Of a stretch of DNA of 17,455 nt, positions 1 to 6,609 are shown piece after piece. Position numbers and translations under genes: made by a program. Source of the DNA: URHD0088 sp041488295 (lineage in GTDB: Bacteria > Pseudomonadota > Alphaproteobacteria > ATCC43930 > CGMCC-115725); assembly GCA_041488295.1 (NCBI GenBank), contig JBGPOZ010000084.1:1-17455 (forward strand). The letters run 5' to 3'. Each line of letters starts with the position of its first letter. Position 1 is the stretch's first letter. Under the pieces are notes generated by a model that worked only from the letters and a program-made list of their open reading frames with translations, was not told the origin of the DNA and ran no database searches.

Positions 1-873
1 CTCGCCGGTGAATGGATCGCCGGAGAGGCCGCGGAAAGCGCGGCGCTTGCCGAGGTGGACGAGCCCTTTGGCGTGATCGAGCGCGAGGCGCGCCGTGACG
101 CCGCTGCCGGTCGGGCTGCAGTCGACCTGGCCCTCGGCGAAGATGCAGAGATTGTGGCTGACCCCGTCAGCGGGCGCGGCATCGCAGGTGAGGATCGTGC
201 CGTAGAGGAAGGAAAGGTCAGGCTCGCTCGGGTGCTCGATCTTGATTTGCGCGCGCGCCTCGTTGGTGATGGCGACGCCGGCGGCGACGAGGTCGGGAAA
301 AGGAGTCTCGAAGATCGAGAGGCCGAGGCGCGAGGCGGGCAGGATCGCGTAGAAGGCGCCGCCATAGGCGACGTCGAGGACGACGCGGCCGAAGCCGCGC
401 GTCTCGATCGTCCGATCGAGGTGCGTTGCGAACGCGGGGACGCTGTCGAACTCGACGGGTCCGACGCGCTCGCCCTCGCGATGGGCGAAGACGCGCACCG
501 GGCCGCACGGGCATTCGAGGGTGAATTCGGCGACGGCGCCCGCGCTCGCCTTGACGATGCCGTGCTCGATCGCCCAGCGCCCGACCGCGATCGTCGCGTG
601 GCCGCACATCGTGCTGTAGCCGGAATTGTGCGTGAAGAGGACGGCGAGATCGGCAAGCGGATGCGAGGGCTTGGTCGGGATGACGCCGTACATGTCGGGA
701 TGGCCGCGCGGCTCGAGCATGAGGCGTTTGCGGATGTGGTCGTAATTCTCCGTGGCGTCGCGGCGCTTTTCGAGAATCGTCGCGCCGTGAAGCTCGGGAT
801 AGCCGTCGATGATGATCCGCACCGGCTCGCCTGCGCTGTGCATCTCGATGGTGCGGTAGGTATCGCCTCTCAT
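1..873 (-). CDS. trans-3-hydroxy-L-proline dehydratase, proline racemase family (3' end cut by window edge)
   Basis: This gene reads leftward from ATG at 873, and 291 codons are present before the window ends. Proline-racemase-family enzymes carry two active-site positions. The first is clear here as Cys90 in the motif STMCGHATIAVGR. The second lies in DCSPTGSGVTARLAL and is Thr255 where racemases and 4-hydroxyproline epimerases have Cys. In this family the Cys/Thr pair marks trans-3-hydroxy-L-proline dehydratase, which removes water to give delta-1-pyrroline-2-carboxylate, the precursor of L-proline, in the cytoplasm. The N-terminus (MRGDTYRTIEMHSAGEPVR) is typical of the family. No strong Shine-Dalgarno sequence precedes the start. 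It lies 94 bp downstream of the permease gene on the same strand, so the two may be cotranscribed. The family call is certain. The dehydratase sub-call rests on Thr255. Confidence 0.88.
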   Translation of the reverse strand, partial: MRGDTYRTIEMHSAGEPVRIIIDGYPELHGATILEKRRDATENYDHIRKRLMLEPRGHPDMYGVIPTKPSHPLADLAVLFTHNSGYSTMCGHATIAVGRWAIEHGIVKASAGAVAEFTLECPCGPVRVFAHREGERVGPVEFDSVPAFATHLDRTIETRGFGRVVLDVAYGGAFYAILPASRLGLSIFETPFPDLVAAGVAITNEARAQIKIEHPSEPDLSFLYGTILTCDAAPADGVSHNLCIFAEGQVDCSPTGSGVTARLALDHAKGLVHLGKRRAFRGLSGDPFTGE

Positions 874-967
874 GGTCGGTCCGTTATGGCGGGGCAGCGG
901 CTATTCTCGGTCGAAAAGGGACCGGCTGGAAGAGGCTCGCGTCGAAGCGATGCAAGCAATGTCGACG

Positions 968-2305
968 TCACCGGCGGTCGCGGCCGGTGAAGTCCGGCTC
1001 GGCGGGGAACGTGGCGGTCCCGCCGATGCTGCGCCCGAAGAGGCCGCTCGGCCGAAAGATGAGAACGAGGGCGAGGACGCCGAAGACGGCTGCGTCCTTG
1101 TAGGCGCTGCTGAGATAGCCCGCCCAGAACGACTCGAAGAGGCCGAGCAGCAGGCCGCCGACCAGCGCTCCCGTCACCGTGCCGAAACCGCCGAGCAAAG
1201 CCGCCGTCAGCGCCTTGAATCCCATGAAATAGCCCATAAAGAAATCGGCCTCGCCGTATTGAACCGTGAAGGCGGTGCCGGCGAGCGCGGCGAGCACGGC
1301 GCCGAGGGTGAAGCTCCGCCCGACCGTACCCCAGATGTCGACGCCGAGGAGGCCGGCCATCACCGGGTCGTCGGCGCAGGCGCGGTGGGAGCGGCCCCAA
1401 CGTGTTCGCAGCATCAGGTAGGCCAGCATCACCGTCGACAGCACGGCAAGGGCGAGGATGGCGATCTGGCTCTCGGCGAGATAGACGCTGAAGCCGCCGC
1501 CGTCGAAGAGGACGAAGCTGCCATGCCGCATCGGCGGGAGCCACCGGTAGCGTGTCCCTTGCGCCAGACGGACCGCCTCGCGGATCGCGATCGACAACCC
1601 GATCGCGCCGATCAGGGTATTGAGCCGACCGGCGCCGAGCAGCGGACGATAGATGAGCCGCATCGTGGCCCAACCGTTGAGCGCGGTGATCGCCGCGGCA
1701 ACGACGAAGGCGAAGGCGAGGACCGGAACCAGCTCGTGCACGCCGAGGACGCCGAGGACGAAGACGGAATTGAGGAAGAGAAAGGCACCGATCATGAAGA
1801 CCTCGCCATAGGCAAACTGGATCGTGCCCGTGATGCCGTAGACGAGCGAATATCCGACCGCGACCAGCGCGAAGATGGCGCCCAGCGCGAGGCCGTTGAC
1901 GAGCTGCTGCGCAAAGTAGGCCGCGTGGGCTGCGGCCGGCAGCTCGGGCTCCGGGAGGGCGAGAAGTTGCGCCGGCGTCGGCAGGCCGAGGAGGTGCCGC
2001 AGCAGGATCATGCGGACATCGGAGAGCGCCGCGCCGTCCTCCTCGACGAGCAACAGATCGAGATGATCGGGGCTGAGCGCGCTGCCGGCGAAGCGGCAGG
2101 TTATCTGATGCGAACCGGGCGTGGCAGCGCGGGCAAAACCGAAGCGCACCGTCCCCGCATGCTCGACGCCGAGGGCAACGACTTGGCGCGCATCCTCGGC
2201 GAGCGCGGCGAGGGCCTGCCGGCAAATCTCGACCTGACGCTGGTCCGCGGCGCAGCCGACCAAGAAAAATGCCAGGATGATCGTGGGGAGGGTTCGCCAC
2301 CGCAT
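968..2305 (-). CDS. Branched-chain amino acid/urea-type ABC transporter permease (LivH/UrtB-like) with lipoprotein-like N-terminal extension
   Basis: From ATG at 2305 this encodes 445 residues. Residues from about 130 to 430 are a LivH/UrtB-type inner-membrane permease: AYFAQQLVNGLALGAIFALVAVGYSL opens the family core, followed by YGEVFMIGAF, a RPL..R...LIGAIGLS segment, and near the end the GGFGTVTGALVGG and FRPSGLFG signatures. Ordinary LivH proteins are about 290 residues. Here about 125 residues precede the core, beginning with a basic n-region, a hydrophobic stretch and the lipobox LVGC (Cys18), then a soluble segment with several Cys. The start is uncertain: an in-frame GTG at 2341 would add 12 residues, and neither start has a clear ribosome site. 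I chose ATG because it gives a compact lipoprotein signal. The ATPases, second permease and binding protein are not in the window. The substrate is unknown, and the downstream hydroxyproline enzyme is only a hint. Confidence 0.85.
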   Translation of the reverse strand: MRWRTLPTIILAFFLVGCAADQRQVEICRQALAALAEDARQVVALGVEHAGTVRFGFARAATPGSHQITCRFAGSALSPDHLDLLLVEEDGAALSDVRMILLRHLLGLPTPAQLLALPEPELPAAAHAAYFAQQLVNGLALGAIFALVAVGYSLVYGITGTIQFAYGEVFMIGAFLFLNSVFVLGVLGVHELVPVLAFAFVVAAAITALNGWATMRLIYRPLLGAGRLNTLIGAIGLSIAIREAVRLAQGTRYRWLPPMRHGSFVLFDGGGFSVYLAESQIAILALAVLSTVMLAYLMLRTRWGRSHRACADDPVMAGLLGVDIWGTVGRSFTLGAVLAALAGTAFTVQYGEADFFMGYFMGFKALTAALLGGFGTVTGALVGGLLLGLFESFWAGYLSSAYKDAAVFGVLALVLIFRPSGLFGRSIGGTATFPAEPDFTGRDRR

Positions 2306-2416
2306 TGCCGCGCAGTATGCGGTGAAGGGGGAGGCGTGCACCAGCGCCGCGCGATATGCAGCACGCGCTCCCCTCCTCGCGACAGCCCGCGGGAAGGGAA
2401 GCGCGTCGCCGCCGCC

Positions 2417-2887
2417 TCAGAAAGCGTGGCCCTTTGCGGTGCGCAGCTCGTCGAGCGAGAGCTTGCCGTCCTTGTTCGTATCGGCGGCGGCAAAGCGCGC
2501 CGCGCTGTCGGCAAGGAACTCCGCTTTCGTCAGCTTGCCGTCCCCGGCCTTGTTCATCGCCCTGAACGCGGCCTCGCGACCCGACAACGCCCGTTCCAGG
2601 CGCGGCCGGCGCGTTTCGCTCGCGCGGTCGAGGGCACGGCGAAGCGAGGCTTCCCAATCGTCGAGGGTGAGATATCCGCGATGTGCCTTGTCGAGCTTGT
2701 CGAAGCGCGCGGCGGCGAAGGCCTGCGCCTCGGCGGCCTCGATGAAGCCGTCATGATCGGTATCGACGCGCGCCATCAACCGCTCGAAGCGATCCGGCCG
2801 GGCCGCCGCGTTTTGTTGCGCCGCGGCGGGAAGCACCGTCGCGAGCAGGATGGCGAGGATGGGAAGAGTAAGAAATCTCTGACGCAT
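2417..2887 (-). CDS. Small secreted EF-hand calcium-binding protein, probably SOS-regulated
   Basis: This encodes 156 residues from ATG at 2887, with the ribosome site GGAGAA about 7 bases upstream. Residues 1-23 are a Sec signal peptide (MRQRFLTLPILAILLA, cleavage near AAA-QQ), so the product should be periplasmic or secreted. EF-hand loops follow: a canonical one at 42-53 (DTDHDGFIEAAE), a degenerate one at 66-77 (DKAHRGYLTLDD), one at 112-123 with Asn in the first position (NKAGDGKLTKAE), and a canonical one at 136-147 (DTNKDGKLSLDE). The spacing suggests two EF-hand pairs joined by an Arg-rich helix (82-108). The gene starts 67 bp after the dnaE2 stop on the same strand, with a LexA-type site in that gap (2906-2920). 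It may therefore respond to DNA damage independently of the upstream cassette. Calcium binding is inferred from the motifs, and no specific role is known to me. Confidence 0.9.
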   Translation of the reverse strand: MRQRFLTLPILAILLATVLPAAAQQNAAARPDRFERLMARVDTDHDGFIEAAEAQAFAAARFDKLDKAHRGYLTLDDWEASLRRALDRASETRRPRLERALSGREAAFRAMNKAGDGKLTKAEFLADSAARFAAADTNKDGKLSLDELRTAKGHAF

Positions 2888-2905
2888 GACGGGTTCTCCA
2901 GCGAT

Positions 2906-2920
2906 GTTCCACTTTTGTTC
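2906..2920. promoter_or_regulatory. Putative LexA (SOS) box upstream of the EF-hand gene
   Basis: The plus strand reads GTTC-CACTTTT-GTTC, an exact match to the GTTC-N7-GTTC direct repeat bound by LexA in alphaproteobacteria, with the usual T-rich centre. It ends 18 bases before the EF-hand ATG at 2887 and lies after the dnaE2 stop codon. It has the same form as the box before imuA at 9033-9047, which supports it being a real operator. No convincing -35/-10 pair was identified around it. Confidence 0.7.
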
Positions 2921-2954
2921 TATGCCCGTCATGATAGTTATATCCCCGCCATGT

Positions 2955-5900
2955 TCAACGAAAATCGCGACTGCGGATGGAGAGTCCTGCGGGCTGGCCC
3001 GGGCCGCGCGGCAGATCGACGCCGCGACGCAGCCGGCCGAGCCGCGGCGAAAGATCGGCGAGCTGCTCGGCAACGACATGGATGACGAGCCCCTCGCGCT
3101 GCAGCTTGCCGGTGCATCGGAGCAGCGAGGCGCCGAGCACGGCGCGGCGGTATTTCTCGAAAATGCCGGGCCAGACGATGAGGTTGGCGACGCCGGTCTC
3201 GTCCTCGAGCGTGACGAAGATGACGCCGCTCGCCGTGCCCGGCCGCTGGCGGATCAGCACGAGACCGGCGAGCTGGACGCGGCGGCCCGGCGGCAGACGC
3301 GCGAGATCGGCGGCGCGCACCGTGCCCTCGCGGGCGAGCTCGTCGCGCAGGAAAGCCACGGGGTGGCACTTCAGCGAGAGGCCTAACGTCGTGTAATCCT
3401 CGGCGACGTGCTCGCCGAGACTCATCCGTGGCAGCGCCGCCTCGGGCACGGCGCGCTCGGGGAGCGCCGCGGCAGCGGCGAAGAGCGGCAGCGGCGGCGG
3501 CCCAAGCCCCCTCACCGCCCAGAGCGCCTGGCGGCGGTCGAGGCCCGTCGAGCGGAAGGCATCGGCCTCGGCGAGCGTCTCGAGCGCGCGCGGACCGAGG
3601 CGGGCCCGGCGCCAGAGCGCGCGCAGCGTCTCGTAGCCGCCATGCCGCTCGCGAACCAGCGCTTCGGCCTCCGCCGCGGCGAGCCCCTTGATCTGGCGGA
3701 AACCGAGGCGGAGGGCGTGGGTGGTCGTTGTTCGTACTCTGTCAGCTCCTGAGTCTTTTCCTCTCCCCTCGGGGAGAGGGCAGGGTGAGGGGGTGTTGCC
3801 GCTCGCAGGATCCTCGATCGAGCGACACCCGATCAGCGGGACCTCCCCCTCATCCTCCCCATGCTTCGCATGGGTCCCCTCCCTCTCCCCGGAGGGGCGA
3901 GGGATATTTTCCAGCGTGCAGTCCCATTGGCTGTAATTGACGTCGACCGGGAGCACCGCGACGCCGTGCTCGCGCGCGTCGCGGACGATCTGTGCCGGGG
4001 CGTAGAAGCCCATGGGCTGGCTGTTGAGAAGCGCCGCGGCGAAGATTTCGGGGAAATGGCATTTGATCCAGGCCGAGACGTAGACGAGAAGCGCGAAGCT
4101 CGCGGCGTGGCTCTCGGGGAAACCATAGCTGCCGAAGCCCTCGATCTGCTGGAAGCAGCGCCCGGCGAAATCGCGCGTATAGCCGCGCCGCACCATGCCC
4201 TCGATCATCTTGTCGCGAAATTCGTGGATGATGCCAACCTTGCGGAAGGTCGCCATGGCGCGACGCAGCCGGTCGGCCTCGGACGGGGTGAAGCCGGCGC
4301 CGACGATGGCGATCTTCATCGCCTGCTCCTGGAAGAGCGGCACGCCGAGGGTTTTCTCGAGCACCTGGCGCAGCTCCGTCGAGGGGTACTCGACCGCCTC
4401 CTCGCCGTTCCGCCGGCGGAGATAAGGATGCACCATGTCGCCTTGGATCGGCCCCGGGCGGACGATCGCCACCTCGATGACGAGATCGTAAAAGGTGCGC
4501 GGCTTCAAGCGCGGCAGCATCGTCATCTGCGCCCGGCTCTCGACCTGGAAGACGCCGATCGAATCGGCCCGACCCAGCATCTCGTAGACCGCGGGATCCT
4601 CGGCCGGGATGTCGGCAAGGCCCATGCGGCGGCCGTAATGCGCGGCGATGAGGTCCAGGGCCTTGCGGATGCAGGTCAGCATGCCGAGCGCCAGCACGTC
4701 GATCTTGAGGATGCCGAGAACGTCGATGTCGTCCTTGTCCCATTCGATGACGGTGCGCTCCGCCATCGCCGCGTTCTCGATCGGCACGAGCTCGGCCAAA
4801 GGTCCGCGGGTGATGACGAAGCCGCCGACATGCTGCGAGAGGTGGCGCGGGAAGCCGGTCAATTCGCGCGAAAGATCGAGGGCGAGGCGGAGTCTCGGAT
4901 CGTCGGGATCGAGGCCGATCTCGCGCACCTGCGCCTCGTCGATGCCATCGTTGCTCCAGCCCCATAGGGCGCCCGAGAGCGCCGCCGTCACGTCGCGCGA
5001 CAGCCCCAGGGCCTTGCCGACCTCGCGGATGGCGCCGCGCGAGCGGTAGCAGATGACGGTGGCGGCGATGCCGGCACGCTCGCGCGTGTACTTCCGATAG
5101 ATGTACTGGATCACCTCCTCGCGCCGCTCATGCTCGAAATCGACGTCGATGTCGGGCGGCTCGTTGCGCTCGGCCGAGATGAAGCGCTCGAAGAGGAGAT
5201 CGACGCGCGTCGGATCGACGGCGGTGACGCCGAGGCAATAGCAGACCGCCGAATTCGCCGCCGAGCCGCGCCCCTGGCAGAGGATGCCCTCGGAGCGCGC
5301 GAAGCGGACGATGTCGTGGACGGTGAGGAAATAGGGCGCGTAGGAAAGCTCGGCGATGAGGGCAAGCTCGTGCTCGATCTGCGTCTGGACCTTCGAGGGA
5401 ATGCCGCTCGGGTAATGCTTGGCGGCACCCTGCCAGGCGAGATGCGCGAGCTCCTCCTGCGGTGTCCGCCCCTCTTCCGTGATTTCGTCCGGATACTCAT
5501 ACCGCAGCTCGCCGAGGTTGAACCGACAGCGCTCGGCGATCTCGATCGTGCGCGCCACGGCGTCCGGATAATCGCGGAAGAGACGCGCCATCTCGGCGGC
5601 GGGCTTCATGTGACGCTCGGCATGGGCGTTGAGGCGCAAGCCCGCCGCATCGATCGTGCAGCCTTCGCGGATGCAGGTGACGACATCCTGGAGCACGCGC
5701 CGCTCCGGCGCGTGGTAGAGCACGTCGTTGGCGGCGAGGAGCGGCAAGCCCAAGCGCGTGGCGAGGTCGGCGAGACGGTGGAGGCGCTTCACATCGTCGC
5801 CGCGATAGAGATGCTGGGCCGCGAGATAGGCGCGGCCCTGGAAATCTGCGGCGATGCGTTCGAGGAAGGCGCGGAATTCATCGCCGGGATCGGGCCGGTC

Positions 5901-6278
5901 CGGCGGCAGCGCCACGACGAGCTGACCGGCGCCGTATTCGGCGAGGTCGGCATACCCCAGATGACATTCGCCCTTAGGCGCGCGACGCTTGCCGACCGTC
6001 AGCAGGCGCGACAGCCGGCCATAGGCGGCGCGATCGCCAGGAAAGCACAGGAGGCTTTGCCCATCGGCGAGATCGAGGCGGCAGCCGAGGATGAAGCGCA
6101 GACCGGCCTCCGCCGCCGCCTTGTGCGCGCGCACGACGCCAGCGAGGGTATTGCGGTCGGTGACGGCGAAGGCGGCATGCCCCAGCTTCGCCGCCGTCGC
6201 CGCCAGCTCCTCGGGATGCGAGGCGCCGCGCAGAAAGGAGAAATTGCTGGTGACCTGCAGCTCGGCATAGGCGGTCAT
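2955..6278 (-). CDS. dnaE2: Error-prone DNA polymerase DnaE2 (ImuC) carrying an in-frame palindromic-repeat insert
   Basis: This encodes 1107 residues from ATG at 6278, preceded by GAGAGG 7 bases upstream. It is the C-family polymerase of the inducible translesion mutasome. The N-terminal PHP domain runs from about residue 5 (VTSNFSFLRGASHPEEL). The catalytic motif PDIDVDF is at 375-381, placing the metal-binding aspartates at 376 and 378, and the third lies in LKIDVLALGM (Asp527). A helix-hairpin-helix region follows ALRLGFRQIKGL (about 855-930), then an OB fold (GVIFVTLEDETGVANLIVWP), and the protein ends in the family-typical SRDFR. Between WDCTLE (785-790) and HALRLG (854-859), about 60 low-complexity residues are encoded by a double palindrome at 3760-3907. 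Reading frame is kept across it. The gene lies third in imuA-imuB-dnaE2 and is expected to be LexA-controlled from the imuA promoter. No LexA box was found directly before dnaE2. Confidence 0.97.
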   Translation of the reverse strand: MTAYAELQVTSNFSFLRGASHPEELAATAAKLGHAAFAVTDRNTLAGVVRAHKAAAEAGLRFILGCRLDLADGQSLLCFPGDRAAYGRLSRLLTVGKRRAPKGECHLGYADLAEYGAGQLVVALPPDRPDPGDEFRAFLERIAADFQGRAYLAAQHLYRGDDVKRLHRLADLATRLGLPLLAANDVLYHAPERRVLQDVVTCIREGCTIDAAGLRLNAHAERHMKPAAEMARLFRDYPDAVARTIEIAERCRFNLGELRYEYPDEITEEGRTPQEELAHLAWQGAAKHYPSGIPSKVQTQIEHELALIAELSYAPYFLTVHDIVRFARSEGILCQGRGSAANSAVCYCLGVTAVDPTRVDLLFERFISAERNEPPDIDVDFEHERREEVIQYIYRKYTRERAGIAATVICYRSRGAIREVGKALGLSRDVTAALSGALWGWSNDGIDEAQVREIGLDPDDPRLRLALDLSRELTGFPRHLSQHVGGFVITRGPLAELVPIENAAMAERTVIEWDKDDIDVLGILKIDVLALGMLTCIRKALDLIAAHYGRRMGLADIPAEDPAVYEMLGRADSIGVFQVESRAQMTMLPRLKPRTFYDLVIEVAIVRPGPIQGDMVHPYLRRRNGEEAVEYPSTELRQVLEKTLGVPLFQEQAMKIAIVGAGFTPSEADRLRRAMATFRKVGIIHEFRDKMIEGMVRRGYTRDFAGRCFQQIEGFGSYGFPESHAASFALLVYVSAWIKCHFPEIFAAALLNSQPMGFYAPAQIVRDAREHGVAVLPVDVNYSQWDCTLENIPRPSGEREGTHAKHGEDEGEVPLIGCRSIEDPASGNTPSPCPLPEGRGKDSGADRVRTTTTHALRLGFRQIKGLAAAEAEALVRERHGGYETLRALWRRARLGPRALETLAEADAFRSTGLDRRQALWAVRGLGPPPLPLFAAAAALPERAVPEAALPRMSLGEHVAEDYTTLGLSLKCHPVAFLRDELAREGTVRAADLARLPPGRRVQLAGLVLIRQRPGTASGVIFVTLEDETGVANLIVWPGIFEKYRRAVLGASLLRCTGKLQREGLVIHVVAEQLADLSPRLGRLRRGVDLPRGPGQPAGLSIRSRDFR
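3760..3907. repeat. REP/BIME-like double palindrome inserted in frame in dnaE2
   Basis: One end is the perfect hairpin CCTCTCCCC-TC-GGGGAGAGG (3760-3779), followed by CAGGGTGAGGGGG. The other end is in inverted orientation: CTCCCCCTCAT near 3843-3853, the hairpin CCCATGC-TTC-GCATGGG (from about 3858), then a CCCTC...CCCCGGAGGGG...GAGGG stem ending near 3904. Two GTGAGGG-type tails therefore face each other, as in bacterial interspersed mosaic elements. The complement of 3772-3791 is CCCTCACCCTGCCCTCTCCC, identical to 7230-7249 inside imuB. The element is translated as about residues 791-852 of DnaE2. Confidence 0.85.
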
Positions 6279-6299
6279 GACCGCGCCTCTCGAGCGGAA

Positions 6300-6318
6300 A
6301 ATGCAGGGGAAATGCAGG
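6300..6318. repeat. AATGCAGG-N3-AATGCAGG unit, copy 1
   Basis: Two copies of AATGCAGG are separated by GGA. The same 19-base architecture recurs at 6455-6473 and 6582-6600. This copy lies 21 bases upstream of the dnaE2 start, between it and the long palindrome at 6335-6423. Its function is unknown. Confidence 0.75.
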
Positions 6319-6334
6319 AAAAAACAACTTTTGA

Positions 6335-6423
6335 ACCACGAAGACACGAAGGGCACGAAGGGATGAATGAAAGCGCGCTTCGCGCGTAAGAAACCTTCTT
6401 CGTGCCCTTCGTGTCTTCGTGGT
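6335..6423. repeat. Long palindrome of the CCACGAAG...CTTCGTGG type between imuB and dnaE2
   Basis: The arms are perfect inverted repeats of 26 bases (6335-6360 and 6398-6423). Each arm carries an internal near-repeat, CACGAAGACACGAAGGGCAC, built from CACGAAG units. The loop of about 37 bases has its own small GC palindrome (CGCG-CTT-CGCG). I recognise this as a dispersed intergenic repeat type found in many GC-rich genomes. Short open frames through it (HEDTKGTKK-like peptides) are the usual spurious predictions. It is unrelated in sequence to the CCCTCTCCC family of repeats nearby. If transcribed from imuB into dnaE2 it would form a very stable stem in the mRNA. Confidence 0.9.
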
Positions 6424-6454
6424 GAAAACTCTTTCGATGACCCGGGCGCCGCAA

Positions 6455-6473
6455 AATGCAGGTGCAATGCAGG
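6455..6473. repeat. AATGCAGG-N3-AATGCAGG unit, copy 2
   Basis: Two AATGCAGG octamers are separated by TGC. This copy sits between the long palindrome (6335-6423) and the REP-like hairpin (6495-6540), so it separates the two inserted palindromes. Confidence 0.75.
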
Positions 6474-6494
6474 CTCCCGGTCCACCCGCCGCAG

Positions 6495-6540
6495 CCCCCA
6501 CCCTGCCCTCCCCCGCGTGCGGGGGAGGGTTGGGAGGGGG
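6495..6540. repeat. REP-like hairpin (CCCTCCCCCGC family) between imuB and dnaE2
   Basis: The perfect 11-bp stem CCCTCCCCCGC (6506-6516) / GCGGGGGAGGG (6519-6529) has a GT tip. It is preceded by CCCCCACCCTG and followed by TTGGGAGGGGG. Positions 6495-6514 match the 20-base core shared by the dnaE2 and imuB inserts at 18 of 20 bases. It is a single-ended relative of the double elements inside the two genes. Confidence 0.8.
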
Positions 6541-6581
6541 AATACCGCATATGGGAGGGGTGTAAGGGGGAAGCGCCCTGA

Positions 6582-6600
6582 AATGCAGGCGGAATGCAGG
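6582..6600. repeat. AATGCAGG-N3-AATGCAGG unit, copy 3
   Basis: Two AATGCAGG octamers are separated by CGG. It lies 10 bases past the imuB stop codon on the minus strand and closes the intergenic repeat cluster. The region 6279-6609 holds only these repeats and no credible gene. Confidence 0.75.
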
Positions 6601-6609
6601 GAAGCGTCG

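Noticed and set aside
2362..2380. GAGGAGGGG ribosome-site-like sequence upstream of the permease
   Set aside because: The GTG it serves (2364) is in another reading frame, and the in-frame starts at 2341 and 2305 are too far away.
870..2657. Minus-strand 595-codon frame overlapping the permease
   Set aside because: It is Arg/Pro-rich with no motifs, shifted in frame from a textbook permease, and also runs across the EF-hand gene.
872..3085. Long plus-strand open frame (737 codons) opposite the permease and EF-hand genes
   Set aside because: Its product is Arg/Glu/Asp-rich with no family features, and it is antisense to two clear minus-strand genes. Such frames are expected in GC-rich DNA.
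6300..6600. CRISPR-like array of short repeats
   Set aside because: There are only three units, each an internal duplication of 8 bases, separated by palindromic repeats rather than unique spacers. No cas genes are present.
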